Source: an uncultured Selenomonadales bacterium (GTDB lineage Bacteria; Bacillota; Negativicutes; Acidaminococcales; Acidaminococcaceae). Taken from it: a stretch of 60,065 bases of DNA. Below are positions 24,700 to 33,419 of this stretch, piece after piece; the first letter of the stretch is position 1, and every line of letters begins with the position of its first letter. The stretch spans positions 1-60,065 of the forward strand of contig OMYP01000022.1 in assembly GCA_900315345.1 (NCBI GenBank), given 5' to 3'. The position numbers and the translations under genes were made by a program. A model generated the notes under the pieces. The model searched no databases. It was given only the letters and a program-made list of their open reading frames with translations, and was not told the origin of the DNA.

Positions 24700-25369
24700 A
24701 AAAATTTTATTTAACAAAAATGAAGCGTTGCGCTATTACCGCGCGCAGGCCGGTGACGTGAAGGCGGCAGCGCTTATTGACACAGCTTACGAAAAACTGA
24801 AACAGGATTTGCAACCGCGCTGCACGGTGAAAAGATTCAGATGCAGTGTTTGTATGGAACAGGGCAAGGGCTGTGTAGTTCTGGATAACGATACGGTGTT
24901 TCACAGTAACGCGCTGGCCCGTTATATAGGCAACGCAAAAGAATTGTTCCTGTTCGGCGCTACATTAGGAAGCCGCATTGACGTAGCACTGCGGCGTATG
25001 GCAGTGACCAGCGTGGCGGAAGCGGGAGCTGGCCAGGCGGTGGCGGCGGCGTTGATAGAAACCTATTGCGATGACTGTTGCAACTTGTTACAGGCGCAGC
25101 TTCCTGAAGGGAAAAAACTGAAGTGGCGTTTTTCTCCCGGTTACGGCGACTGGCCTTTGGAAGAACAGAAAATTTTGTTCACGGTACTGGACTGTGCCCA
25201 TACCATCGGCCTTACCCTGACGGAAAGCTGCATGATGGCGCCGGTGAAATCCGTGACGGCTGTAATGGCCATTGAAGATGTAAACGGGACAGTTACAGAA
25301 AACGAAATCAGTAAATGCCAGCGTTGCGGAAAAACTGACTGTGAATTCAGGAAAAAATATTTTTTGTAA
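24686..25369 (+). CDS. Stand-alone methionine synthase activation-domain protein
   Basis: A 227-aa homologue of the C-terminal S-adenosylmethionine-binding reactivation domain of cobalamin-dependent methionine synthase, here a separate protein. RFSPGYGDWPLEEQ is the hallmark motif for binding AdoMet, and the C terminus carries CQRCGKTDCEFRKKY. It should reactivate MetH when cob(II)alamin forms, with an electron donor. The ATG at 24686 lies inside the fold-back repeat and encodes MSPWKKILF. An in-frame ATG at 24551 would add 45 repeat-encoded residues also open in the 36.8-kb copy, so I reject it. metH starts 23 nt after the stop. Confidence 0.88.
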   Translation: MSPWKKILFNKNEALRYYRAQAGDVKAAALIDTAYEKLKQDLQPRCTVKRFRCSVCMEQGKGCVVLDNDTVFHSNALARYIGNAKELFLFGATLGSRIDVALRRMAVTSVAEAGAGQAVAAALIETYCDDCCNLLQAQLPEGKKLKWRFSPGYGDWPLEEQKILFTVLDCAHTIGLTLTESCMMAPVKSVTAVMAIEDVNGTVTENEISKCQRCGKTDCEFRKKYFL

Positions 25370-25392
25370 AGATCCAGAACGGAGGAAGTTGT

Positions 25393-27894
25393 ATGTCGAT
25401 CCTTGATTTTCTGGGAAAAGAAATTTTATATTTTGACGGCGCTATGGGAACCCGTCTTCAGGCTGCCGGTATGAAACCGGGAGAGCTGCCGGAGGTCTGG
25501 AACATTACGCACGGAGACATTGTGGCAGATATCCATGCCAGCTATGTACGTGCCGGTGCCAATATCTTAAAATCCAACACCTTTGGAGCCAATGCATTAA
25601 AGATGCAGGGCTCCGGATATTCAGTGGAAGAAGTGGTGCTGGCCGCCTTTGAAAACGCACGGAAGGCGTTTCGTGACGCCGGCAGGGCGGGACAGTCTGT
25701 TCCCGGAGTTTCGGAAGATAAACAGTTTACGGCCCTGGATCTGGGACCTACGGGAAAACTGCTGGCGCCTTTCGGGGACCTGCAGTTTGAAGATGCCGTT
25801 GCTTTATATGCGGAAACAGTCCGGGCCGGCGTAAAGGCGAAAGCCGACCTGGTCCTGATCGAAACAATGAGCGATACCTACGAGGCCAAGGCGGCCATAC
25901 TGGCGGCAAAGGAAAACAGCGACCTGCCCATATTCGTTACCTTTACCTTTGATAAGGACGGTAAGCTGCTGAACGGCGCCGATGTGGAAACAGCAGTGCT
26001 GATGGCGGAGGGACTCGGTGTGGATGCCGTTGGCTTCAACTGCGGGTTGGGGCCGGACCTGGTGGCAAAACTGATGCCCAGGGCACGGGCCGTTACCTGT
26101 CTTCCCCTGATTGCCAATCCCAATGCGGGCCTGCCGGTGGAAAAAGAGGGGAAAACTGTTTTCACTACCGGTCCGGAAGACTTTGCGGAATACATGCTGG
26201 ATGTTTACAAAGAAGGCGCTTCGGTGCTGGGCGGATGCTGCGGCACCAATCCGGAATATATCCGTCTGGTGGCAGAGCGGACGCAGGGACTGCAACCGGT
26301 TCAGGCTGCTGTGCATGGCTGCGGGGCTGCAGGGAAAGAAATGCAGACTTCAGGCATCATTCCGGCTGATAAAAATTCCACAGCCTTTTGCATTGGCTCC
26401 GTTACGGCTGTTACCGGCTATGGCGCACCGGTTTATTTCGGTAAACGGCCTGTGCTGATCGGGGAACGGATCAATCCTACAGGCAAGCCTCTGCTGAAAG
26501 ATGCCCTGCGCAACAACGATATGGATTATGTTTGCCGTCTGGGGCTGGAACAGCTGGACTGCGGCGCTCATATTTTAGATGTAAACACCGGGCTACCGGG
26601 GCTGGATGAAGGAGCGACCCTGACCAAAGCTATGACCGGCCTGCAGGCTATCACGCCCGTGCCTCTGGAAATCGATACTTCCAACTATGAGGCGATGGAA
26701 AAGGCCCTGCGACTTTATAACGGAAAACCCTTGCTGAATTCCGTCAACGGCAAAAAGGAATCTATGGAAAAGGTGTTCCCCCTGGCGAAAAAATACGGGG
26801 CGGCGGTGGTAGGTCTGTGCCTGGATGAAACAGGTATTCCTGACACAGCGGAAGGCCGTCTGGCCATAGCTGAAAAAATACTTGCAACTGCTTCGGATTA
26901 CGGTATTCAGTCGAAGGATATCATCATCGACCCTCTGGCCCTGACGGTGAGCACAGATAGCAGGAACCCGGCCATTGATATTGCAGTGATCAAAGCGCTA
27001 AAAGAAAAAGGCATCCATACGGTGATGGGGGTATCCAATATTTCTTTCGGACTGCCTAACCGGGACGGGGTGAACAGCACCTTCTTCGCCATGTCCCTGG
27101 CGGCGGGGCTGTCGTCGGCTATCATGAATCCCCAGAGCGACCGGATGATGGAAACCTACCGGGCTTTCTGCGCCTTAAGCGGGGCAGATGAGGGATGTAA
27201 GGATTTTGTGGCCCGATACGCTGACGCGCCAAAAACCAAAGCTGCTGCGGCAGTTTCCGAATACACACTGTACGATGCCATTGTCAAAGGATTAGCAGAG
27301 CAGAGCGGAACGGCAACGAAAAAACTGCTGGAAGAAAAAACAGCGCCGTTAGATGTTATCAACAACTTTATTATTCCCGCGTTGAATACGGTGGGGGAAG
27401 GTTTTGGCAAGAAGACCCTGTTCCTGCCCCAGTTGCTGATGGCGGCAGACGCGGCCAAAGCTGCTTTTGACGAACTGAAGAAACAAATGCAGGCCGGCGG
27501 CACGGAAAGCAGCGCACGAGGCGATACCATCGTGCTGGCCGTAGTAAAAGGGGATATCCACGATATCGGGAAAAATATTGTGAAAGTGCTGTGGGAAAAT
27601 TACGGCTACCATGTGGTGGACCTGGGCAAGGATGTGCCTGCGGAATCCGTCGTGGAAGCGGTGGAAAAGCATCAGGCGAAGCTGGTGGGACTTACCGCTC
27701 TTATGACCACGACCGTGGCTGCCATGGAAGAAACTATCAGCGCCCTGCGGGATGCAACTGACACGAAAATTTTAGTAGGGGGCGCTGTTATGACCCAGGA
27801 ATATGCAGACACGATCGGGGCAGACGGCTATGCGCCGGATGCAGTAGCAGCAGTGGATTATGCCAACCGGATATTCAGGGAAGAAAAAGAATAG
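25393..27894 (+). CDS. metH: Cobalamin-dependent methionine synthase, lacking activation domain
   Basis: An 833-aa methyltransferase moving the methyl of 5-methyl-THF to homocysteine through cobalamin. Residues 1 to about 300 bind homocysteine and zinc (C217 in GFNCG, C282 and C283 in GGCCGT). About 350-610 is the pterin-binding barrel (GERINPTGK, DVNTG). About 620-705 is the cobalamin cap, and 706-833 the B12 domain with axial H723 in DIHDIGKN, plus VGLTAL and VGGAV. The usual C-terminal activation domain (about 350 aa) is absent and is supplied by the gene just upstream. ATG with GGAGGAAG site. Confidence 0.95.
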   Translation: MSILDFLGKEILYFDGAMGTRLQAAGMKPGELPEVWNITHGDIVADIHASYVRAGANILKSNTFGANALKMQGSGYSVEEVVLAAFENARKAFRDAGRAGQSVPGVSEDKQFTALDLGPTGKLLAPFGDLQFEDAVALYAETVRAGVKAKADLVLIETMSDTYEAKAAILAAKENSDLPIFVTFTFDKDGKLLNGADVETAVLMAEGLGVDAVGFNCGLGPDLVAKLMPRARAVTCLPLIANPNAGLPVEKEGKTVFTTGPEDFAEYMLDVYKEGASVLGGCCGTNPEYIRLVAERTQGLQPVQAAVHGCGAAGKEMQTSGIIPADKNSTAFCIGSVTAVTGYGAPVYFGKRPVLIGERINPTGKPLLKDALRNNDMDYVCRLGLEQLDCGAHILDVNTGLPGLDEGATLTKAMTGLQAITPVPLEIDTSNYEAMEKALRLYNGKPLLNSVNGKKESMEKVFPLAKKYGAAVVGLCLDETGIPDTAEGRLAIAEKILATASDYGIQSKDIIIDPLALTVSTDSRNPAIDIAVIKALKEKGIHTVMGVSNISFGLPNRDGVNSTFFAMSLAAGLSSAIMNPQSDRMMETYRAFCALSGADEGCKDFVARYADAPKTKAAAAVSEYTLYDAIVKGLAEQSGTATKKLLEEKTAPLDVINNFIIPALNTVGEGFGKKTLFLPQLLMAADAAKAAFDELKKQMQAGGTESSARGDTIVLAVVKGDIHDIGKNIVKVLWENYGYHVVDLGKDVPAESVVEAVEKHQAKLVGLTALMTTTVAAMEETISALRDATDTKILVGGAVMTQEYADTIGADGYAPDAVAAVDYANRIFREEKE

Positions 27895-27913
27895 AAGAAG
27901 ACTCTGATAACTC

Positions 27914-27956
27914 AAAATAACAGTGGGAAGGATTCATATCCCGCTGTTATTTTTAT
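27914..27956 (+). terminator. Terminator of the metF-metH unit
   Basis: AAATAACAG-TGGGA pairs with TCCCG-CTGTTATTT around AGGATTCATA, followed by TTATG. Confidence 0.85.
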
Positions 27957-28006
27957 GAAGATTGTCATAAAAAGATAAAAAATTGAAAGTCCATAACTTT
28001 TTAAGT

Positions 28007-28037
28007 TTTTTTAGAGTGGACACGTCCACTTAAAAAC
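28007..28037. promoter_or_regulatory. Inverted repeat upstream of the liv promoter, possible operator
   Basis: AGTGGAC-AC-GTCCACT (28015-28030) is flanked by T-rich and A-rich arms that extend the symmetry. It lies about 140 nt upstream of the livJ promoter and has no T run after it that would suit the upstream gene. A regulator binding site is possible. The stretch 28038-28168 is very AT-rich with no other visible element. Confidence 0.35.
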
Positions 28038-28168
28038 CTAAGTAATGTTTTTTGTCAAAGGATAAACGTATTAATAAAATGCTTCTTTGACTGATTTTAT
28101 TTTATCGATTAAGGGAAAAATAAAAAAATAAAATGTTTTTTATTTAAATTGTTACAGTTTTTCAGGTG

Positions 28169-28197
28169 TTGCCTTGCGTGGACAAAAATGCTATAAT
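28169..28197 (+). promoter_or_regulatory. Promoter of the liv operon
   Basis: TTGCCT (28169-28174), a 17-nt spacer and TATAAT (28192-28197). The leader to the livJ-like gene is about 76 nt. Confidence 0.75.
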
Positions 28198-28279
28198 CCA
28201 TTTATATTCTAAAGCAATATCTTATATGCAAAAGCAATTTCTGTGTCCAAAAGGAATTATTAAAGGAGGAGAATTTTTT

Positions 28280-29473
28280 ATGAAAATGAAAAAATTTGTA
28301 TCTGCATTCTTAGCATCTGCAGTAGCATTAAGCCTGGTAGCGGGCTGCGGTGGCGGAGACAAGAAAAAGGCTGAAGAGAAAAAACCGGAGGCTGCTGCAG
28401 GCGCAGTAAAAGTGGGCGTGTTCCTGCCTCTGACCGGCGATAACGCGGCTGGCGGTGAACTGGAACTGCGGGGCATTAAATTAGCCAACAAACTGCATCC
28501 GGAAATCAACGGCAAAAAAATCGAACTGGTGGTAGTTGACAACAAATCCGATAAAGCGGAAGCCGCAAACGTAGCTGCCCGCCTCATCGAAAAAGATAAA
28601 GTAAAAGTGATCCTGGGTTCCTACGGTTCCTCCCTGTCCATGGCGGCGGGCAACATCGTGAAGGACAGCAAGGTTCCGGCCATCGGCACCAGCTGCACCA
28701 ACCCCCAGGTTACCAAAGGCAACGATTATTATTTCCGCGCCTGCTTTATCGATCCTTTCCAGGGTACCGTTATGGCTAACTATGCCTTCAAGAAAGGCGC
28801 CAAAAAAGTTGCCATCGTACAGGAAGTTTCTAACGACTATTCCGTTGGCCTGGCGAAATTCTTTAAGGAAGCCTTTGAAAAACTGGCCGGTCCGGGCAGC
28901 GTAGTGGAAATTGCCAACTACCAGACCGGTGACAAAGATTTCAGCGCACAGCTCACCAACCTGAAAGCCAAAAATCCGGACGCCGTTTTTGCACCGGGCA
29001 ACTTCACCGAATCCGCGCTGCTGGTTAAACAGGCCCGTCAGCTTGGTATCACTGTTCCCTTCTTGGGTGGCGACACCTGGGAAACCCAGGACTTCATTAA
29101 CGTAGGCGGCAAAGATGTAGAGGGCGTAGCTTTCTCCAGCGCTTTCGACAGCACTAAGGCAGCGACTCCGGAAGCGAAAAAATTCCTGGACGAATACACC
29201 AAAGAGTATAAAGGCGAACAACCTGGCGGCCTGACTGCACTGGCTTACGACTCCTACCTGATCGCTCTTAACGCCATGAAGACTGCCGGCGTTGAAGACA
29301 GCAAGAAGATCCGTGACGCCATCGCCGCTACCAAAGATCTGGAAACCACAACCGGCAAGACCACGCTTAACGCTGACGGCGATCCTATTAAATCCGCCGT
29401 AATCAAGACCGTTAAAGAAGGCAAATTCACTTATATGGACACCGTAAATCCGGAAGACCTGAAAGCGAAATAA
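28280..29473 (+). CDS. Branched-chain amino acid ABC transporter substrate-binding lipoprotein
   Basis: A 397-aa periplasmic-binding lipoprotein of the LivJ/LivK (type I, Leu/Ile/Val) class. The signal peptide ends in the lipobox LVAGC, followed by a Gly/Lys/Glu linker and the mature VKVGVFLPLTGDNAAGG. GSYGSSLSMAAG and GTSCTNPQVT are ligand-binding loops. Real start is ATG 28280 with AAAGGAGG before it; an in-frame start at 28166 would overlap the promoter. First gene of a five-gene operon; its ligand may be branched-chain or other amino acids. Confidence 0.94.
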   Translation: MKMKKFVSAFLASAVALSLVAGCGGGDKKKAEEKKPEAAAGAVKVGVFLPLTGDNAAGGELELRGIKLANKLHPEINGKKIELVVVDNKSDKAEAANVAARLIEKDKVKVILGSYGSSLSMAAGNIVKDSKVPAIGTSCTNPQVTKGNDYYFRACFIDPFQGTVMANYAFKKGAKKVAIVQEVSNDYSVGLAKFFKEAFEKLAGPGSVVEIANYQTGDKDFSAQLTNLKAKNPDAVFAPGNFTESALLVKQARQLGITVPFLGGDTWETQDFINVGGKDVEGVAFSSAFDSTKAATPEAKKFLDEYTKEYKGEQPGGLTALAYDSYLIALNAMKTAGVEDSKKIRDAIAATKDLETTTGKTTLNADGDPIKSAVIKTVKEGKFTYMDTVNPEDLKAK

Positions 29474-29567
29474 TTGTCAAGCTGAATAATTGCAGTGAAA
29501 GGCTCCGCAAACAGAAAACAGCATAACGTCTTTTTCTGCAACGGAAACAACACTGTGCATGTACTCC

Positions 29568-29603
29568 CTGCTTCCCTCCCTGCGGGGGAAGCAGTTATTA
29601 TTT
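29568..29603 (+). terminator. Intercistronic hairpin after the binding-protein gene
   Basis: CTGCTTCCC and GGGGAAGCAG pair around TCCCTGCG, followed by TTATTATTT. It lies in the 258-nt gap between the binding-protein and permease genes and probably causes partial termination or 3' protection, so that the binding protein is made in excess. Confidence 0.65.
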
Positions 29604-29731
29604 ATGGAACAGCGGATTCATTTTTCAGAAATCGCGTATCCTTTTTACAATTGTGCAGCTTGTTTGCAAACGGTAACTTTTTTATTAACGCAAAGCATAT
29701 GAATCCATGTTTCTAACCTGAGGTGCTTTAT

Positions 29732-30652
29732 ATGGAGCTTTTTCAAGCGATTGCCAATATGACTGGGGCAGGTCTTGCCCAGCATCTGGTGAACGGTATC
29801 TCCCTGGGCAGCCTGTACGCCCTCATCGCCATCGGTTACACCATGGTGTACGGCATACTGCTGATGATCAACTTTGCTCACGGCGATATCGTCATGATGG
29901 CCTGCTACTTTGCTTTTTTTGGCATTACGGCTTTCCACATTCCCTGGTATCTGACGTTCATCGGCACCATTGCTGTTACAGCCTTGTTGGGTGTCGTCAT
30001 TGAAAGGACAGCTTACCGTCCACTCCGGGACGCGCCAAAAAATTCCGTGCTGATCTCTGCTATTGGCGCATCCTTCCTGCTGGAAAACCTGGCAAACTAT
30101 ATTTTCAGCGGACGTCCCATGCATTTTCCTGACATTCCGTTCTTATCCAGCATGATTTCCGTAGGTGGGGTACAGATTCAGGCTATCTGCCTGTTCATCC
30201 CTGTCGTTACGGTCATCTGCCTGTTCGGGCTGCTGCACATCGTCAACCACACCAAGACCGGTATGGCCATGCGGGCTGTGTCCAAGGATTATGAAATCGC
30301 CAGGGTCATGGGCGTTAACATCGACAACATCATATCCATCACCTTTGCCATCGGTTCCGCACTGGCAGCCATCGGCGCCATTATGTGGGGCATCCGGTAT
30401 CCCGGCATCACTCCCTACCTGGGCGTTATGCCCGGCCTGAAATGCTTTATTGCAGCGGTTATCGGAGGTATCGGGAATATCAAGGGCGCAGTCATCGGCG
30501 GCTTCATCCTGGGGCTGGGGGAAATTCTCATTGTGGCGTTTTTCCCGCAATTCTCCGGATACCGGGACGCCTTTGCCTTTATCATGCTGATTCTGATTTT
30601 ATTCTATAAACCTACCGGTTTATTAGGCGAAAAAACGACGGAGAAGGTGTAA
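29732..30652 (+). CDS. livH: Branched-chain amino acid ABC transporter permease LivH
   Basis: A 306-aa polytopic permease of the LivH type. Family segments GISLGSLYALIAIGYTMVYGI, the ALRAVSKD-like coupling loop (MAMRAVSKDYEIARVMGVN) and PGLKCFIAAVIGGIGNIKGA are present. The start is ATG 29732 with GAGGTG 6 nt before it; a GTG at 29723 overlaps that site. It forms the membrane channel with LivM and is 2 nt from the next gene. Confidence 0.93.
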   Translation: MELFQAIANMTGAGLAQHLVNGISLGSLYALIAIGYTMVYGILLMINFAHGDIVMMACYFAFFGITAFHIPWYLTFIGTIAVTALLGVVIERTAYRPLRDAPKNSVLISAIGASFLLENLANYIFSGRPMHFPDIPFLSSMISVGGVQIQAICLFIPVVTVICLFGLLHIVNHTKTGMAMRAVSKDYEIARVMGVNIDNIISITFAIGSALAAIGAIMWGIRYPGITPYLGVMPGLKCFIAAVIGGIGNIKGAVIGGFILGLGEILIVAFFPQFSGYRDAFAFIMLILILFYKPTGLLGEKTTEKV

Positions 30653-30654
30653 TC

Positions 30655-31725
30655 ATGAACAATAAACGAAATCTCATACTCACCCTCGTCGCTATCGTCG
30701 TACTTTTCGGTGTTGCATGTTTTATACAGGCGGAAGTAGACTCCTATATCCGGCGCATTGTTAACCTGTGTCTCATTTATGCCATCATCGGCTTGTCAAT
30801 GAACGTGACTAACGGTTTTGCCGGTCAGTTCTCTCTGGGTCAGGCAGGTTTCATGGCTATCGGCGCCTACATGGTGGGCATTTTCACGGTGCCGGTGGAG
30901 CTGCGGGCAGATGTATTTTATGCTGTCCCCATGAACCCCTATTTAGTGAATATTTACATGCCCCTGGGGGTGGCTCTGGTCTTGGGCGGCGTGCTGGCCG
31001 CTATCGTGGCTGGCCTTATCGGTACGCCGGTGCTGCGGCTCCGGGGTGATTACCTGGCCATCGCCACATTGGGTTTTTCTGAAATCATCCGTATTGTCAT
31101 CACCAATGCTACCTCCGTTACCAACGGGGCTCTGGGCATCAAAAATATTCCGCCCCTGAATGATGTGCGGTACATTTTCCTGGCAACGGCCATTTCCTAT
31201 ATTTTGATTACGTTGCTTCTGAATTCTTCGTACGGCCGCGCCTTCAAGGCCATCCGGGAAGACGAGATTGCGGCGGAGGCTATGGGCGTTAACCTGTTCT
31301 ATCACAAAAACCTGGCCTTTATGGTCAGCGCATTCTTCGCCGGTATCGGCGGCGGTCTCTACGGCGCTTTGTTAGGCACGGTGGATCCCAAAAACTTCCT
31401 GTTTACCTTAACCTACAACTTCCTGCTGATCATCGTGCTGGGGGGCATGGGCTCCGTTACCGGCAGCATGTTCGGCGCCATCATCGTCACCGGCGGGCTG
31501 GAATACCTGCGAATCTTCGACGAACCCCTGGAACTGATGGGGGTAGCGATTCCCCTGTTCCGTCCGGGTCTGCGCATGGTTGTGTTCTCCATCTTGCTGA
31601 TGGTCTGCGTTCTGTTCTGGCGTCACGGCATCATGGGTACTAACGAGCTGACCTGGGAAAAAATCATACATTTTATCAAACACCCGCTGGACGGTTTCCG
31701 GAAAAAGGGGGTGCAGGGTAAATGA
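30655..31725 (+). CDS. livM: Branched-chain amino acid ABC transporter permease LivM
   Basis: A 356-aa LivM-type permease with about ten transmembrane segments. NGFAGQFSLGQAGFMAIGAY, LRLRGDYLAIATLGFSEIIR and the coupling loop GRAFKAIREDEIAAEAMGVN are diagnostic. It partners LivH and the two ATPases. Its stop overlaps the livG start by 4 nt (ATGA). Confidence 0.94.
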   Translation: MNNKRNLILTLVAIVVLFGVACFIQAEVDSYIRRIVNLCLIYAIIGLSMNVTNGFAGQFSLGQAGFMAIGAYMVGIFTVPVELRADVFYAVPMNPYLVNIYMPLGVALVLGGVLAAIVAGLIGTPVLRLRGDYLAIATLGFSEIIRIVITNATSVTNGALGIKNIPPLNDVRYIFLATAISYILITLLLNSSYGRAFKAIREDEIAAEAMGVNLFYHKNLAFMVSAFFAGIGGGLYGALLGTVDPKNFLFTLTYNFLLIIVLGGMGSVTGSMFGAIIVTGGLEYLRIFDEPLELMGVAIPLFRPGLRMVVFSILLMVCVLFWRHGIMGTNELTWEKIIHFIKHPLDGFRKKGVQGK

Positions 31726-32513
31726 TCAAAACCATTCTGCGCACACAGCATGTGACCATGCAGTTTGGCGGTGTCATCGCCGTCAACGATCTGAACATTG
31801 TAGTAAAAGAACACGAGATCATTGCCTTGATCGGGCCTAACGGCGCCGGCAAGACAACGGCCTTTAACGACATTACCGGCGTGTACACGCCTACAAAAGG
31901 CACGGTGCTTTACACTAAAAGAGATGGGACGGAAGTGGACATTACCGGCAAGAAACCTAGCGAAATCGCAAAGCTTGGCATTGCCCGCACCTTCCAGAAT
32001 ATTCGCCTCTTTAAAGATTTAAGCGTATACGAAAACGTACTGATCGCCAAGCATCTGCACCTCCAGTCCAATTTCCTTTCGGCCACTTTACGTCTGCCCG
32101 GCTACAAAAAAGAAGAAGAAGCTATGCGGGCCGACGTGGAACGGCTGCTGAAGGAAGTAAACCTGTGGGAGTTGCGGAACGAAAAAGCCAGCAGCCTTCC
32201 TTACGGTAAGCAGCGCTATCTGGAAATTGTCCGGGCTCTGGCCACGGAACCCCAGCTGCTGTTGCTGGACGAGCCGGCGGCCGGCATGAATCCGAAAGAA
32301 ACCGCCGAGCTGACGGAATTTATCCGCCAGATCCGGGATCAGTTCAACCTGACCATCTTCATGATTGAGCACCACATGGATCTGGTCATGGAAATTTCCG
32401 ACCGCATCTACGTGCTGGACTTTGGCACTACCATTGCTACCGGCGACCCGGCGGCAATTCAAAACAACGAACGGGTTATCAAGGCCTACTTAGGGGAGGA
32501 TGAAGATGCTTAA
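31722..32513 (+). CDS. livG: Branched-chain amino acid ABC transporter ATP-binding protein LivG
   Basis: A 263-aa ATPase. Walker A is GPNGAGKTT. The signature position reads SSLPYGKQRYLEI, the LivG variant of LSGGQ. Walker B is LLLLDEPAAGMN, then IEHHMDLVMEISDRI with the switch histidine. It works as a heterodimer with LivF. The gene overlaps livM by 4 nt and livF by 8 nt. Confidence 0.95.
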   Translation: MIKTILRTQHVTMQFGGVIAVNDLNIVVKEHEIIALIGPNGAGKTTAFNDITGVYTPTKGTVLYTKRDGTEVDITGKKPSEIAKLGIARTFQNIRLFKDLSVYENVLIAKHLHLQSNFLSATLRLPGYKKEEEAMRADVERLLKEVNLWELRNEKASSLPYGKQRYLEIVRALATEPQLLLLDEPAAGMNPKETAELTEFIRQIRDQFNLTIFMIEHHMDLVMEISDRIYVLDFGTTIATGDPAAIQNNERVIKAYLGEDEDA

Positions 32514-33219
32514 CATCAGAGATTTGGTCGTCGCCTACGGCGGCATTGAAGCGCTGAAGGGCATCTCCGTAGATGTCCCTGACGGGCAGATCGTGACCCT
32601 CATCGGCGCAAACGGCGCGGGCAAAAGCACCTTGCTGCGGACCATCATGGGGCTGGAAAAGCCCAAAAGCGGTTCCATGGAATACAACGGGGAAAAACTC
32701 AACGGCTTCAACAGCCAGCATATTGTATCCAGAGGGATCACACTGGTGCCGGAAGGCCGCCGGGTATTTCCCAACCTGACGGTGCTGGAAAATTTACGCA
32801 TCGGCGCTTACATGCGCAGTGATGAAGACGGCATTCAGGCGGATATCCGGAAAATTTACGACATCTTCCCCCGGTTGGAAGAACGGAACTGGCAGATGGC
32901 GGGTACCTTGTCCGGCGGCGAACAGCAGATGCTGGCCCTGGGCCGTGCCCTGATGTGCCGTCCCAAACTGATCATGATGGACGAACCCTCTTTAGGGCTG
33001 GCGCCCCTGGTCATAAAAGAAATCTTCAACATCATCCGTTCCATCAACGAAACCGGAACCACGGTGCTGCTGGTTGAACAGAACGCTAACATGGCCCTGA
33101 AAGTGGCCCACCACGCCTACGTGCTGGAAACAGGACGCATCAAGATGGAAGGCAGCGGCAAAGAGCTGCTGGAAAATGAAGAAATCAAAGAGGCGTACCT
33201 GGGGAAAAAGAAAAAGTAA
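32506..33219 (+). CDS. livF: Branched-chain amino acid ABC transporter ATP-binding protein LivF
   Basis: A 237-aa ATPase with Walker A GANGAGKST, Q-loop region, signature LSGGEQQMLALGRAL and Walker B LIMMDEPSLGLAP. It starts at ATG 32506, 7 nt after AGGGGAGG, which itself lies inside livG; an ATG at 32500 sits too close to that site. It closes the liv operon before the terminator at 33281-33316. Confidence 0.95.
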   Translation: MLNIRDLVVAYGGIEALKGISVDVPDGQIVTLIGANGAGKSTLLRTIMGLEKPKSGSMEYNGEKLNGFNSQHIVSRGITLVPEGRRVFPNLTVLENLRIGAYMRSDEDGIQADIRKIYDIFPRLEERNWQMAGTLSGGEQQMLALGRALMCRPKLIMMDEPSLGLAPLVIKEIFNIIRSINETGTTVLLVEQNANMALKVAHHAYVLETGRIKMEGSGKELLENEEIKEAYLGKKKK

Positions 33220-33280
33220 AAAGCAGGTGCCTTTGCCTATGTAGAAGCGATGGCTTTGTTTTTTGAAAGTCGGTTGACAG

Positions 33281-33316
33281 AGACCGTTACAGAATCAATG
33301 TAACGGTCTATTTTTG
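33281..33316 (+). terminator. Terminator of the liv operon
   Basis: AGACCGTTAC and GTAACGGTCT pair around AGAATCAAT, followed by ATTTTTG. Confidence 0.88.
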
Positions 33317-33419
33317 ATTGAATAAATGGTTTTTATGTTGTATAATTTTACGAATATGAATTACAGATTTACCGGAATAAAAGTAAATTGATTTTATTTA
33401 TCCCATAAGGAGGCCGGGT

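Noticed and set aside
27895..28279. Possible riboswitch or T-box before the liv operon or around metF/metH (SAM, cobalamin)
   Set aside because: I looked for conserved cores such as the T-box GGTGG motif and cobalamin B12-box sequence and found none; only a simple inverted repeat is present.
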